A stretch of 5,254 nt of DNA. Origin: Thermoplasmatota archaeon. GTDB lineage: Archaea > Thermoplasmatota > E2 > DHVEG-1. Positions 1 to 5,254 of the stretch are shown piece after piece (position 1 is the first letter of the stretch; each line of letters starts with the position of its first letter). The stretch is from positions 1-5,254 of the forward strand of contig JAHJFH010000367.1 in the NCBI GenBank assembly GCA_018824925.1, read 5' to 3'. The notes under the pieces are model-generated. The model searched no databases. It was not told the DNA's origin and saw nothing but the letters and a program-made list of their open reading frames with translations. Both the position numbers and the translations under genes were made by a program.

Positions 1-380
1 CAACACAAAACGAAATTAGCAAAGAAGATGCACAGAAACTTATAGATAATGGTTGTTTCTGTGTCGCCGAAGGAGCCAACATGCCGACAGTACCCGCGGG
101 AATTGAAGTGTTCCAATCAGCAAAAATACTTTATGGCCCCGGTAAAGCAGCAAACGCCGGTGGAGTTGCTGTAAGTGCTCTTGAAATGTCACAAAACAGC
201 CTTCGACTACAATGGACTCGCGAGGAAGTTGATCAACGTTTACACAATATCATGATCAATATTCATGAAACCTGTGTAAAATATGGGAAAGAAGGAAATT
301 ATGTTAACTATGTAAACGGGGCAAACATTGGTGGTTTTGTTAAAGTCGCTGATGCCATGATTGACCATGGATTGGTTTAA
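1..380 (+). CDS. gdhA: NADP-type glutamate dehydrogenase, C-terminal part (5' end outside window)
   Basis: This is the last 125 residues of a glutamate dehydrogenase, which interconverts 2-oxoglutarate plus ammonium and glutamate using NAD(P)H in the cytosol. Reading from base 3, the frame is open to the TAA at 378-380, so the gene began before the window. The ATG at 81 is internal: the preceding in-frame codons encode CVAEGANMPT, the conserved segment in the coenzyme domain. Other family signatures follow: YGPGKAANAGGVAVSALEMSQN, then a C-terminal helix with DQRLHNIMINIHETC, and the ending NYVNGANIGGFVKVADAM. These match the E. coli GdhA-type hexameric enzyme (about 445 residues), which is usually NADP-dependent and biosynthetic. 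The coenzyme-specificity loop is outside the window, so NADP preference comes from family membership. A T-rich terminator follows directly. A second, different GDH lies about 4.2 kb downstream on the same strand. Confidence 0.96.
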   Translation, partial: TQNEISKEDAQKLIDNGCFCVAEGANMPTVPAGIEVFQSAKILYGPGKAANAGGVAVSALEMSQNSLRLQWTREEVDQRLHNIMINIHETCVKYGKEGNYVNYVNGANIGGFVKVADAMIDHGLV

Positions 381-394
381 AAAAAAACCTGCTC

Positions 395-413
395 TCTTTT
401 TTTTATTTTCTTT
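395..413 (+). terminator. Oligo-T transcription terminator after the first GDH gene
   Basis: A run of eight T at 397-404, followed by ATTTTCTTT, lies 15-33 bases after the GDH stop codon. Archaeal RNA polymerase often terminates at such T-rich tracts without a hairpin. The A-run just after the stop codon (379-387) could pair weakly with the T-run, but an A/T stem is a poor intrinsic hairpin. Its placement between two genes that each appear to have their own start signals supports termination here. Confidence 0.5.
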
Positions 414-431
414 GTCCAAACGTTCTTATCT

Positions 432-439
432 GAAATATC
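432..439 (+). promoter_or_regulatory. Possible TATA box for the receiver/ATP-grasp gene
   Basis: GAAATATC lies 33-40 bases upstream of the ATG at 473. If it is an archaeal TATA box, transcription would start near 460 and leave a very short leader. It is a poor match to the archaeal consensus TTTAWATA, and the A/T-rich tandem repeat immediately downstream could equally hold promoter elements. This is a weak call based on position and composition. Confidence 0.25.
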
Positions 440-458
440 TATTAAACTCTATTAAACT
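439..458 (+). repeat. Perfect tandem 10-bp repeat upstream of the receiver/ATP-grasp gene
   Basis: CTATTAAACT occurs twice with no gap (439-448 and 449-458), ending 14 bases before the start codon at 473. A 10-bp period places the copies about one helical turn apart, on the same face of the DNA, as expected for a side-by-side operator. It would overlap the predicted transcription start. It could instead be promoter-spacing sequence or chance in AT-rich DNA. The repeat is seen directly; a regulatory role is inferred. Confidence 0.55.
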
Positions 459-472
459 AAGCTGGAAACGAT

Positions 473-3400
473 ATGGCTTCGAAGGATTCCTGTATTAATC
501 TGCCACACATTCGTTATACGCACGAAAATGGGTATGAGGAACCTATTCAAACCTTTCACAATCTTATGCCTTTTAAGGTCCGTGAAATACTTCTTGTATC
601 CAGCCTATATGATGCATTTATTGTTGAAGAAGAGGGCCTTATCTCTGAAATGGTCATCTGGGAATACCGACATTTGCTACTCAGTTCACCACCACGGGTT
701 ACCCATGTTACATCTGGTGAAGAGGCATTAAAAAAGGTTCAAGAGCAACAGTATGATCTTGTCATCACCATGTCAAAAAATATTGGCATGGATCCATATG
801 AATTCGGAAAAAAAATCAAACAAGAATGTGCAGACCTTCCAGTTATTTTACTTGCAACAGATACTGCTGATCTTCACTTCTGTCAAGATAATATCAATAA
901 AATAGGAGCCGATAAAGCATTTTTCTGGTATGGTGACACCAGTCTATTCATGGCTATCGTTAAATGGATTGAAGATAAAATCAATGTTAAATATGATACA
1001 ATAAACGGAAATGTGCAGGTCATCATTGTCGTCGAAGATTCCATTCGGGATTATTCGATGATCCTCCCCGTTATTTATAGTGAAATCGTTCAACAAACAC
1101 AACGATCAATTTCTGAGGATCTCAATGAAATGCAGCGATTATTACGACGACGAGCACGACCAAAAATCCTTTTAACAGATAACTTTGAGGAAGGCGTTGA
1201 AGAATACAAAAAATATCATAAAAATATCCTAGGAATTATTTCTGATATGAAATTCAACCGGAACGGTAAATTGGATCCAGAAGCAGGGTACCAATTTGTA
1301 CAGTACATCAAAAATAACAACCCCTTTATTCCCATGATGCTCCAATCATCTGAGCCACAAAATCGCATCCCTGCTGAAGAATTAGGCGTCTATTTCATAA
1401 ATAAAACCTCACCAACACTAATAAAAGATTTTGAACATTTTCTGTTAAAACATCTTGGATTTGGAGATTTTATCTTTAAAATGCCGAAATCAAAGAACAA
1501 AGCACATACCCATGAATCGACTATCGAAATTGCTCGTGCTGCAAACCTTGAGGAATTTGAAAAAACATTACAGAAAATACCACTGGAAAGCATTCGATTT
1601 CATGCCAACCGAAATGATTTCTCCAATTGGCTTATGGCACGATGTGAATTTAAACTCGCACAAAAACTACGCCCACAGACCGTCTCAGATTTTATAACCC
1701 TTGACGAGATGCGTAGATATCTCATTCATGTTTTTAATGAAAGTCGCAGGGACCGACACCTAGGCATTATGACTGATTTTTCAAAACAAACCTTTGAATT
1801 TGATGCATCCTACACAAAGATAGGAACTGAATCCCTTGGCGGAAAAGGACGCGGTATAGCTTTTATTCGAACCTTACTTGCGCGATATAATTTTAATGAA
1901 AAATACAAAAACGTTCACATCACCGTACCCAGTACTGTTGCAATAGGAACCGACGAATATGATCGTTTCATCCAAGACAACAATTTACATCGATTTGTTA
2001 ATACCCAAGTAGACATTCCAGATAAAGAAATCGCTAAAATCTTCCAACAAGCAACACTATCACAAGCATTACAAGATAAACTAGCGATCATTTTAAACCA
2101 TTTTAAAAAACCACTCGCTGTGCGATCATCTAGTCTGCTTGAAGATTCACAAAATCATCCCTTTGCTGGCATGTACTCAACCTATATGATTCCCAACAAT
2201 CACCCCTACGATAAAGTACGACTCCATCAATTATGCCAAGCCATAAAACTTGTCTATGCCTCGGTTTTTTATAAAGAAGCAAAAATCTATATCGATTCAA
2301 CATCAGCAAAAATCGAAGAAGAAAAAATGGCAATTATCATACAAGAGTTAATTGGGGGGGATCATAATGGGCGATATTATCCAACATTTTCAGGTGTTGC
2401 CCAATCCTATAACTTCTACCCCATTTCACACCAAAAACGAGAGGATGGTATCGTCAGCCTAGCGGTGGGATTAGGGTATGAAGTTGTTGGTGGTGAAAAA
2501 GTCCTGAGATTTTCGCCAAAATATCCTGAAATAATCCCAGATTTTTCCACACCTGCGGCTATACTTCAAAACACACAACGAAAACTCTATACACTGAATA
2601 CAAAAAAAACAGATATTACCTTATCTGAAAACGCAGAAAATCTTCTAGAAAAAGTCGATATATCAGAAATTATAGATGATAAAAACCTCCATAATATCGT
2701 AAGCACTTTTGATCAGAATGATGGAATGATCAGAGACACCTTCTCAGAAAAAGGACCCTACCTCATAACCTTTGCAGGAATCCTTAAATATAATATATTT
2801 CCTCTAGCAAACATCCTTAAAGACATACTTGACGCTGGACAAAAAAGCATGGGATCACCCGTTGAAATAGAATTTGCAGTAAATTTTGATTCAACAGGAA
2901 CAAAACCCTCTAACTTTGCATTGATACAAATACGTCCCTTAGTTATATCCCAAGAAAAAACAGAGGTTATTTGGGATGAGGCCAAACTTGATAAAAAAAC
3001 ATTACTCATCCATTCAAAAAAAGCTTTAGGAAATGGAATACTAAATCGGATAAAAAACATAATCTATGTCCCACCAAAATCCTTTGATCCAGCAAAAACA
3101 GTTACGATTGCAAAAGAGATTGGTGATATCAATAAACAGCTTTCAACATCACCATATCTACTCATCGGACCAGGTCGTTGGGGTACTCAAGATCGCTGGC
3201 TTGGTATCCCTGTTGAATGGAGTGATATTTCTAATGTAAAATTATTGGTAGAAACCACGTTACCAGATTTTAATATAAAACCATCTCAAGGAACCCATTT
3301 TTTCCAAAATATAATATCCCGTGGTATAGGCTATATCAATGTATCATTAAAACCGCAAGAAAGTTCCATCGATTGGCAATGGCTTGAACAACAGCCAGTA

Positions 3401-3505
3401 AAACATCAAACACAATTTGTAAAACATATCCAACTTTCAAAACCACTTACAATTAAGCTTGATGGCAGAAATGGCCGAGCCATCATATTAAAACCATCTC
3501 ATTGA
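473..3505 (+). CDS. Receiver-domain protein fused to a PEP-synthase/PPDK-type ATP-grasp domain
   Basis: This 1010-residue cytosolic protein has no signal peptide or membrane segment. Residues 36-168 form a receiver-like fold lacking the acidic pair and phosphoacceptor (M100 where Asp is expected). Residues 181-328 form a second receiver with E188/D189, D258 as candidate phosphorylation site, S292 and K311. A linker (about 350-445, with RNDFSNWLMARCEF) leads to a PPDK_N (PEP/pyruvate-binding) ATP-grasp domain at about 447-825. Its likely ATP-contacting residues are K458 (GGKGRG), R551 (AVRSSS), E798, E800 and Q819 (IQIRPL). A conserved tail carries LIGPGRWGTQDRWLGIP (897-913) and GTHFFQNI (940-947). 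The swivelling phosphohistidine domain and PEP TIM barrel are absent, so it should not be called PEP synthase. The overall layout resembles uncharacterised proteins I recall from Bacteroidetes. ATG 473 is preceded only by a weak GGAAACG. A role as a phosphorylation-controlled ATP-dependent phosphotransferase or sensor is inferred. Confidence 0.85.
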   Translation: MASKDSCINLPHIRYTHENGYEEPIQTFHNLMPFKVREILLVSSLYDAFIVEEEGLISEMVIWEYRHLLLSSPPRVTHVTSGEEALKKVQEQQYDLVITMSKNIGMDPYEFGKKIKQECADLPVILLATDTADLHFCQDNINKIGADKAFFWYGDTSLFMAIVKWIEDKINVKYDTINGNVQVIIVVEDSIRDYSMILPVIYSEIVQQTQRSISEDLNEMQRLLRRRARPKILLTDNFEEGVEEYKKYHKNILGIISDMKFNRNGKLDPEAGYQFVQYIKNNNPFIPMMLQSSEPQNRIPAEELGVYFINKTSPTLIKDFEHFLLKHLGFGDFIFKMPKSKNKAHTHESTIEIARAANLEEFEKTLQKIPLESIRFHANRNDFSNWLMARCEFKLAQKLRPQTVSDFITLDEMRRYLIHVFNESRRDRHLGIMTDFSKQTFEFDASYTKIGTESLGGKGRGIAFIRTLLARYNFNEKYKNVHITVPSTVAIGTDEYDRFIQDNNLHRFVNTQVDIPDKEIAKIFQQATLSQALQDKLAIILNHFKKPLAVRSSSLLEDSQNHPFAGMYSTYMIPNNHPYDKVRLHQLCQAIKLVYASVFYKEAKIYIDSTSAKIEEEKMAIIIQELIGGDHNGRYYPTFSGVAQSYNFYPISHQKREDGIVSLAVGLGYEVVGGEKVLRFSPKYPEIIPDFSTPAAILQNTQRKLYTLNTKKTDITLSENAENLLEKVDISEIIDDKNLHNIVSTFDQNDGMIRDTFSEKGPYLITFAGILKYNIFPLANILKDILDAGQKSMGSPVEIEFAVNFDSTGTKPSNFALIQIRPLVISQEKTEVIWDEAKLDKKTLLIHSKKALGNGILNRIKNIIYVPPKSFDPAKTVTIAKEIGDINKQLSTSPYLLIGPGRWGTQDRWLGIPVEWSDISNVKLLVETTLPDFNIKPSQGTHFFQNIISRGIGYINVSLKPQESSIDWQWLEQQPVKHQTQFVKHIQLSKPLTIKLDGRNGRAIILKPSH

Positions 3506-3512
3506 AAAATGA
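3501..3512 (+). repeat. Left copy of the IS target-site duplication
   Basis: ATTGAAAAATGA here is repeated exactly at 4504-4515 on the other side of the IS481-family element. The left copy includes the TGA stop codon (3503-3505) of the receiver/ATP-grasp gene. An intact 12-bp duplication fits the variable duplication lengths known for IS481 and suggests a recent, simple insertion. The next base is G at 3513 here but T at 4516 after the right copy. Confidence 0.9.
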
Positions 3513-3513
3513 G

Positions 3514-3536
3514 TGTGATATCCTGAATTTACATCC
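3514..3536 (+). repeat. Left terminal inverted repeat of the IS
   Basis: The 23 bases starting TGTGATATCC and ending TTTACATCC match the reverse complement of 4481-4503 at 18 of 23 positions. Mismatches are at repeat positions 4, 5, 11, 15 and 20. This end lies 3' of the transposase gene. Confidence 0.9.
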
Positions 3537-3552
3537 TCCTGGATTTTCACAT
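3521..3552 (+). repeat. Imperfect subterminal direct repeat inside the left IS end
   Basis: TCCTGAATTTACAT (3521-3534) is followed by the similar TCCTGGATTTTCACAT (3537-3552), offset by 16 bases. The first copy overlaps the terminal inverted repeat. It could be a second transposase-binding site, but the match is imperfect and I did not see a counterpart at the right end. Confidence 0.3.
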
Positions 3553-3575
3553 TCATAAATTCACTCCAAATTTAA

Positions 3576-4448
3576 CTATTTTCTTGTTTTATCTTGAAAA
3601 GCTTGATATGGTGTCCGAAGACACCCATTTTCAAGACTGCTATGAGGTCGTTGGAAATTATAGTACCTTATAGCAGCATCCCAACCGGAGAAATGATGAG
3701 CCAACTGCCTCATCGTGAGAATCACTCGTTCCACCTTCCCATTGCTTTGCGGATGCTTCACCCTGCTCATAATATGATGAATCCCTACCTGATCAAGGAA
3801 CTGTTGAAACTCATTCGGCTTTGGATCTGTACAAGAATCTCGGGGATTACTGGTGAATTGTGTCCCATGATCCGTCATCAACTGCTTAGGAACCCCATAA
3901 CATTGAATTGCATGTTCCAGCACTTGTATCGTATGCAAAGCCGTCGCATTCCCAAAAATCCCATATCCTTTGATAAACCGGGAGGCATCATCTTGAAACA
4001 GGATAATCTGATCCTGTTGATGCTCAAACCAATCCGCATGCCAGAGACTATTGCTATACCGTCGTTCATAGCGAACCCATTTCCGACGACGTTGCTTCCG
4101 CGGTTCATCCCTTGCAAGACCCCTCTCTTTCAAAAATTGATGTATCCGGTTATGCGGAATATGAACACCCCGTTGATCCAAAAGCTTCTCTAACGCTACT
4201 GCTCCCGCAACAGGATGGTGCTTTCTTACTTCCAGGATCATTACACGTTTCTCCTGAGAAAGAGGAACCGGTTTCCTCCCCGGTTGACGAGGAAAGAGAT
4301 ACTCACCAGTCTCCTGATAGGTGTTGTAGATCTCTCGGACCCACCTGGGAGAGACCTGTTGTATCTTCGCTATCCGATATACTGAACGCTCCCCCTTTTC
4401 CATCTCCCTGACAATCCATCGAATCTTCTGTCGATTCAACTTCCTCAT
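3576..4448 (-). CDS. IS481-family DDE transposase
   Basis: This 290-residue transposase catalyses cutting and joining of the IS ends. The N-terminal third is a helix-turn-helix DNA-binding region, with IAKIQQVSPRWVREIYN at about 26-42 and a linker GRKPVPLSQEKR. The RNase H-like catalytic core has D139 in SLWHADWFEHQ, a DDASRFIKGYG strand, D193 in LMTDHGTQF, and E240 in HPQSNGKVERV. The D193-E240 spacing is longer than the classic D35E because of a short insertion (TSNPRDSCTDPKPNEF). The end YYNFQRPHSSLENGCLRTP is typical of IS481 and IS3 relatives. ATG 4448 is the only usual start codon in frame between the IS end and the conserved region. The same frame runs on to an ATG at 4523, but that lies outside the element. 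No clear ribosome-binding site precedes 4448. The frame is intact and all catalytic residues are present, so it may be active. Confidence 0.93.
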   Translation of the reverse strand: MRKLNRQKIRWIVREMEKGERSVYRIAKIQQVSPRWVREIYNTYQETGEYLFPRQPGRKPVPLSQEKRVMILEVRKHHPVAGAVALEKLLDQRGVHIPHNRIHQFLKERGLARDEPRKQRRRKWVRYERRYSNSLWHADWFEHQQDQIILFQDDASRFIKGYGIFGNATALHTIQVLEHAIQCYGVPKQLMTDHGTQFTSNPRDSCTDPKPNEFQQFLDQVGIHHIMSRVKHPQSNGKVERVILTMRQLAHHFSGWDAAIRYYNFQRPHSSLENGCLRTPYQAFQDKTRK

Positions 4449-4480
4449 GTATTCAAATTTGTTTACTATTTTTTCTCGAA

Positions 4481-4503
4481 GGAAGTAATTTCGGGATAAT
4501 ACA
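4481..4503 (-). repeat. Right terminal inverted repeat of the IS
   Basis: Read on the minus strand, this begins TGTATTATCCCGAAATTAC and matches the left end at 18 of 23 positions. It is the transposase-proximal end, 32 bases upstream of the transposase start codon, so it probably also lies near that gene's promoter. Confidence 0.9.
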
Positions 4504-4515
4504 ATTGAAAAATGA
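4504..4515 (+). repeat. Right copy of the IS target-site duplication
   Basis: ATTGAAAAATGA is identical to 3501-3512. It lies immediately upstream of the putative core promoter of the second GDH gene. Joining the two flanks at this duplication restores a gap of about 77 bp between the receiver/ATP-grasp gene and the second GDH gene. Confidence 0.9.
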
Positions 4516-4520
4516 TAGCC

Positions 4521-4538
4521 CAAAATTTTATTATATAC
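4521..4538 (+). promoter_or_regulatory. Archaeal-type core promoter (BRE/TATA) of the second GDH gene
   Basis: A/T-rich sequence containing TTATATAC (4531-4538) matches the archaeal TATA consensus well, with a CAAAA stretch (4521-4525) where a TFB-recognition element would lie. The usual spacing of about 25 bases puts the transcription start near 4560, giving a leader of about 25 nt that contains the ribosome-binding site. The IS end is only 18 bases upstream of this promoter. Basis is sequence match and position. Confidence 0.6.
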
Positions 4539-4554
4539 TTACATGATGGCCCCG

Positions 4555-4569
4555 AATATCGATAATATT
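4555..4569. promoter_or_regulatory. Small inverted repeat at the predicted transcription start of the second GDH gene
   Basis: AATAT (4555-4559) and ATATT (4565-4569) form an inverted repeat with a 5-base spacer, and the palindrome TATCGATA overlaps it at 4557-4564. It sits between the TATA box and the ribosome-binding site, where an archaeal repressor would block initiation. It is short and A/T-rich, so chance is a real possibility. Confidence 0.25.
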
Positions 4570-4572
4570 TTT

Positions 4573-4580
4573 GGGGTGAT
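4573..4580 (+). promoter_or_regulatory. Strong ribosome-binding site of the second GDH gene
   Basis: GGGGTGAT matches the Shine-Dalgarno complement GGAGGTGAT of the 16S rRNA tail, with the GGTGAT core typical of archaea. The five-base gap to ATG 4586 selects that start over the out-of-frame ATG at 4581, which directly abuts the site. Confidence 0.8.
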
Positions 4581-4585
4581 ATGAG

Positions 4586-5254
4586 ATGGTTCAATCATTT
4601 TATGAAAGTGTTTTAGAACAAATAGATAACACAGCACGCCATATTTCATTAGATCCAGGCATCCATAAAATCCTCAAACAACCAGAACGTGAATTAACCG
4701 TACAGATACCCATTGAAAATGATAATGGAGAAATCGAGGTATTCACCGGATATCGAGTTCAACATTCAAACGCTCGTGGCCCTTGTAAAGGTGGTATTCG
4801 ATATCATCCAGATACAAATCTTGATGAAGTACGAGCATTAGCTACTCTCATGTCACTGAAATGTGCTGTAGCGAATGTTCCGTTTGGAGGAGCTAAAGGA
4901 GGAATCACTTGTGACCCCAGTAAAATGTCTCAAAAAGAATTACAACGCCTCACAAAACGATATGCTGCGATGATACTCCCAATAATCGGCCCACATACCG
5001 ACATTCCTGCGCCTGATGTAAACACAAATGCTGAGACCATGGGATGGATTATGGATGCGGTAAGTATGTATGAGGGGTCGACCGTGTTAGATATCGTGAC
5101 AGGAAAACCTTTGGAACTTGGTGGTTCTTGCGGTAGAAAAGAAGCAACAGGCCGAGGGGTAATGCTTTCAACTATTGAGCTTCTGCATAAACTCAAAATT
5201 AATCCAAAAAATACGACGGTTGCTGTACAAGGGTTTGGTAATGTTGGTTCGATC
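4586..5254 (+). CDS. gdh: Glu/Leu/Phe/Val-type glutamate dehydrogenase, N-terminal part (3' end outside window)
   Basis: The window holds the first 223 residues of a protein that should be about 415-420 long. It is a second glutamate dehydrogenase, of the hexameric type common in archaea and many bacteria, and only distantly related to the GDH at the window start. The substrate-binding domain carries K68 (GPCKGGIRYHP), K92 (LMSLKCAVANVP), catalytic K104 (PFGGAKGGI) and catalytic D144 (IPAPDVNT). The spacings of 24, 12 and 40 residues equal those of the characterised Clostridium symbiosum enzyme. The coenzyme domain starts with VAVQGFGNVGS, a GxGxxG Rossmann loop, where the window ends. NAD versus NADP preference cannot be judged because the deciding residues lie beyond. 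The start is ATG 4586, set by the ribosome-binding site. It has its own promoter and lies downstream of an IS inserted in its upstream gap. Confidence 0.96.
   Translation, partial: MVQSFYESVLEQIDNTARHISLDPGIHKILKQPERELTVQIPIENDNGEIEVFTGYRVQHSNARGPCKGGIRYHPDTNLDEVRALATLMSLKCAVANVPFGGAKGGITCDPSKMSQKELQRLTKRYAAMILPIIGPHTDIPAPDVNTNAETMGWIMDAVSMYEGSTVLDIVTGKPLELGGSCGRKEATGRGVMLSTIELLHKLKINPKNTTVAVQGFGNVGSI

Larger units (their letters stand above)
3514..4503 (-). mobile_element. Complete IS481-family insertion sequence (990 bp)
   Basis: The element is bounded by imperfect 23-bp terminal inverted repeats that start with TGT and end with ACA, as in IS481. A perfect 12-bp target duplication flanks it. 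It carries one intact DDE transposase on the minus strand. A length near 1 kb is normal for the family. Sampled lines inside run about 45-53% GC, against 33% in a sampled line of the neighbouring gene, which fits a foreign origin. No passenger gene is present. The insertion is 8 bp after the upstream stop codon and just upstream of the next gene's TATA box, so it disrupts no coding region. I cannot name the element without ISfinder. Confidence 0.93.

Noticed and set aside
2758..3060. 100-codon minus-strand frame inside the receiver/ATP-grasp gene
   Set aside because: It is a shadow of a gene with strong domain signatures on the opposite strand and has no recognisable protein features. The minus-strand frames at 1390-1593, 2130-2333 and 4930-5196 were rejected for the same reason.
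473..3505. Calling the central gene phosphoenolpyruvate synthase or pyruvate phosphate dikinase
   Set aside because: Only the ATP-grasp domain is shared. The phosphohistidine signature and the PEP/pyruvate barrel needed for that reaction are not present in the translated sequence.
3535..3540. Minus-strand AGGAGG resembling a strong ribosome-binding site near the left IS end
   Set aside because: The ATG right after it is followed immediately by TAA, and no open frame lies downstream on that strand.
3533..3547. Possible hairpin terminator ATCC-TCCT-GGAT followed by TTT
   Set aside because: A 4-bp stem with a short T-run is too weak to support a terminator call, and it lies within the IS end repeats, which explain the sequence better.
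3594..4193. 199-codon plus-strand open frame antisense to the transposase
   Set aside because: It has no family-like motifs and no convincing ribosome-binding site, and it lies entirely inside the transposase, whose frame shows clear DDE signatures. It is a shadow frame, as is the plus-strand frame at 4112-4411.
4449..4523. N-terminal extension of the transposase to the ATG at 4523 (25 more residues)
   Set aside because: The first codons would lie in the host flank and target duplication beyond the IS end at 4503, so this part of the frame is a junction artefact. The first start codon inside the element is at 4448.
4581..4616. Alternative ATG at 4581 giving an 11-residue upstream peptide (MRWFNHFMKVF)
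   Set aside because: It abuts the GGGGTGAT site with no spacer and stops within the GDH coding region. ATG 4586 has proper spacing and starts the conserved GDH sequence. Translation of a leader peptide is unlikely.

Overview
The window looks archaeal, probably a euryarchaeon or a member of Thermoplasmatota, with moderate confidence. The main evidence is the start region of the last gene: a TATA-like box (TTATATAC), a leader of about 25 nt, and a GGGGTGAT ribosome-binding site that matches the archaeal 16S rRNA tail. An oligo-T tract after the first gene fits archaeal termination. The WHADW-type IS481 transposase resembles elements I recall from methanogens and relatives. The large central protein resembles proteins I recall best from Bacteroidetes and other bacteria, so a bacterial host or gene transfer is not excluded. 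Coding DNA outside the insertion sequence is AT-rich (33% GC in one sampled line).

Layout. Positions 1-380 hold the last 125 residues of a hexameric NADP-type glutamate dehydrogenase of the E. coli GdhA type. A 92-bp gap follows with an oligo-T terminator and a tandem 10-bp repeat. Positions 473-3505 encode a 1010-residue protein with a degenerate receiver-like domain, an intact receiver domain, a linker module, a PEP-synthase/PPDK-type ATP-grasp domain and a conserved C-terminal GPGRWG module. It lacks the phosphohistidine and PEP-binding domains of true PEP synthases. Positions 3514-4503 are a complete 990-bp IS481-family insertion sequence. It has 23-bp imperfect terminal inverted repeats starting TGT, an intact DDE transposase on the minus strand, and a 12-bp target duplication. 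From 4586 to the window end is the first half of a second glutamate dehydrogenase of a different subgroup.

Removing the IS and one duplication copy leaves three same-strand genes with gaps of 92 and about 77 bp: NADP-type GDH, receiver/ATP-grasp protein, second GDH. Two distinct glutamate dehydrogenases bracketing a putative signalling phosphotransferase at the PEP/pyruvate node suggest a locus that balances carbon (PEP, pyruvate, 2-oxoglutarate) and nitrogen (ammonium, glutamate). That link is inferred from gene order only. The IS landed 8 bp past the stop codon of the central gene, so it broke no coding sequence, but it replaced everything upstream of the second GDH's core promoter.
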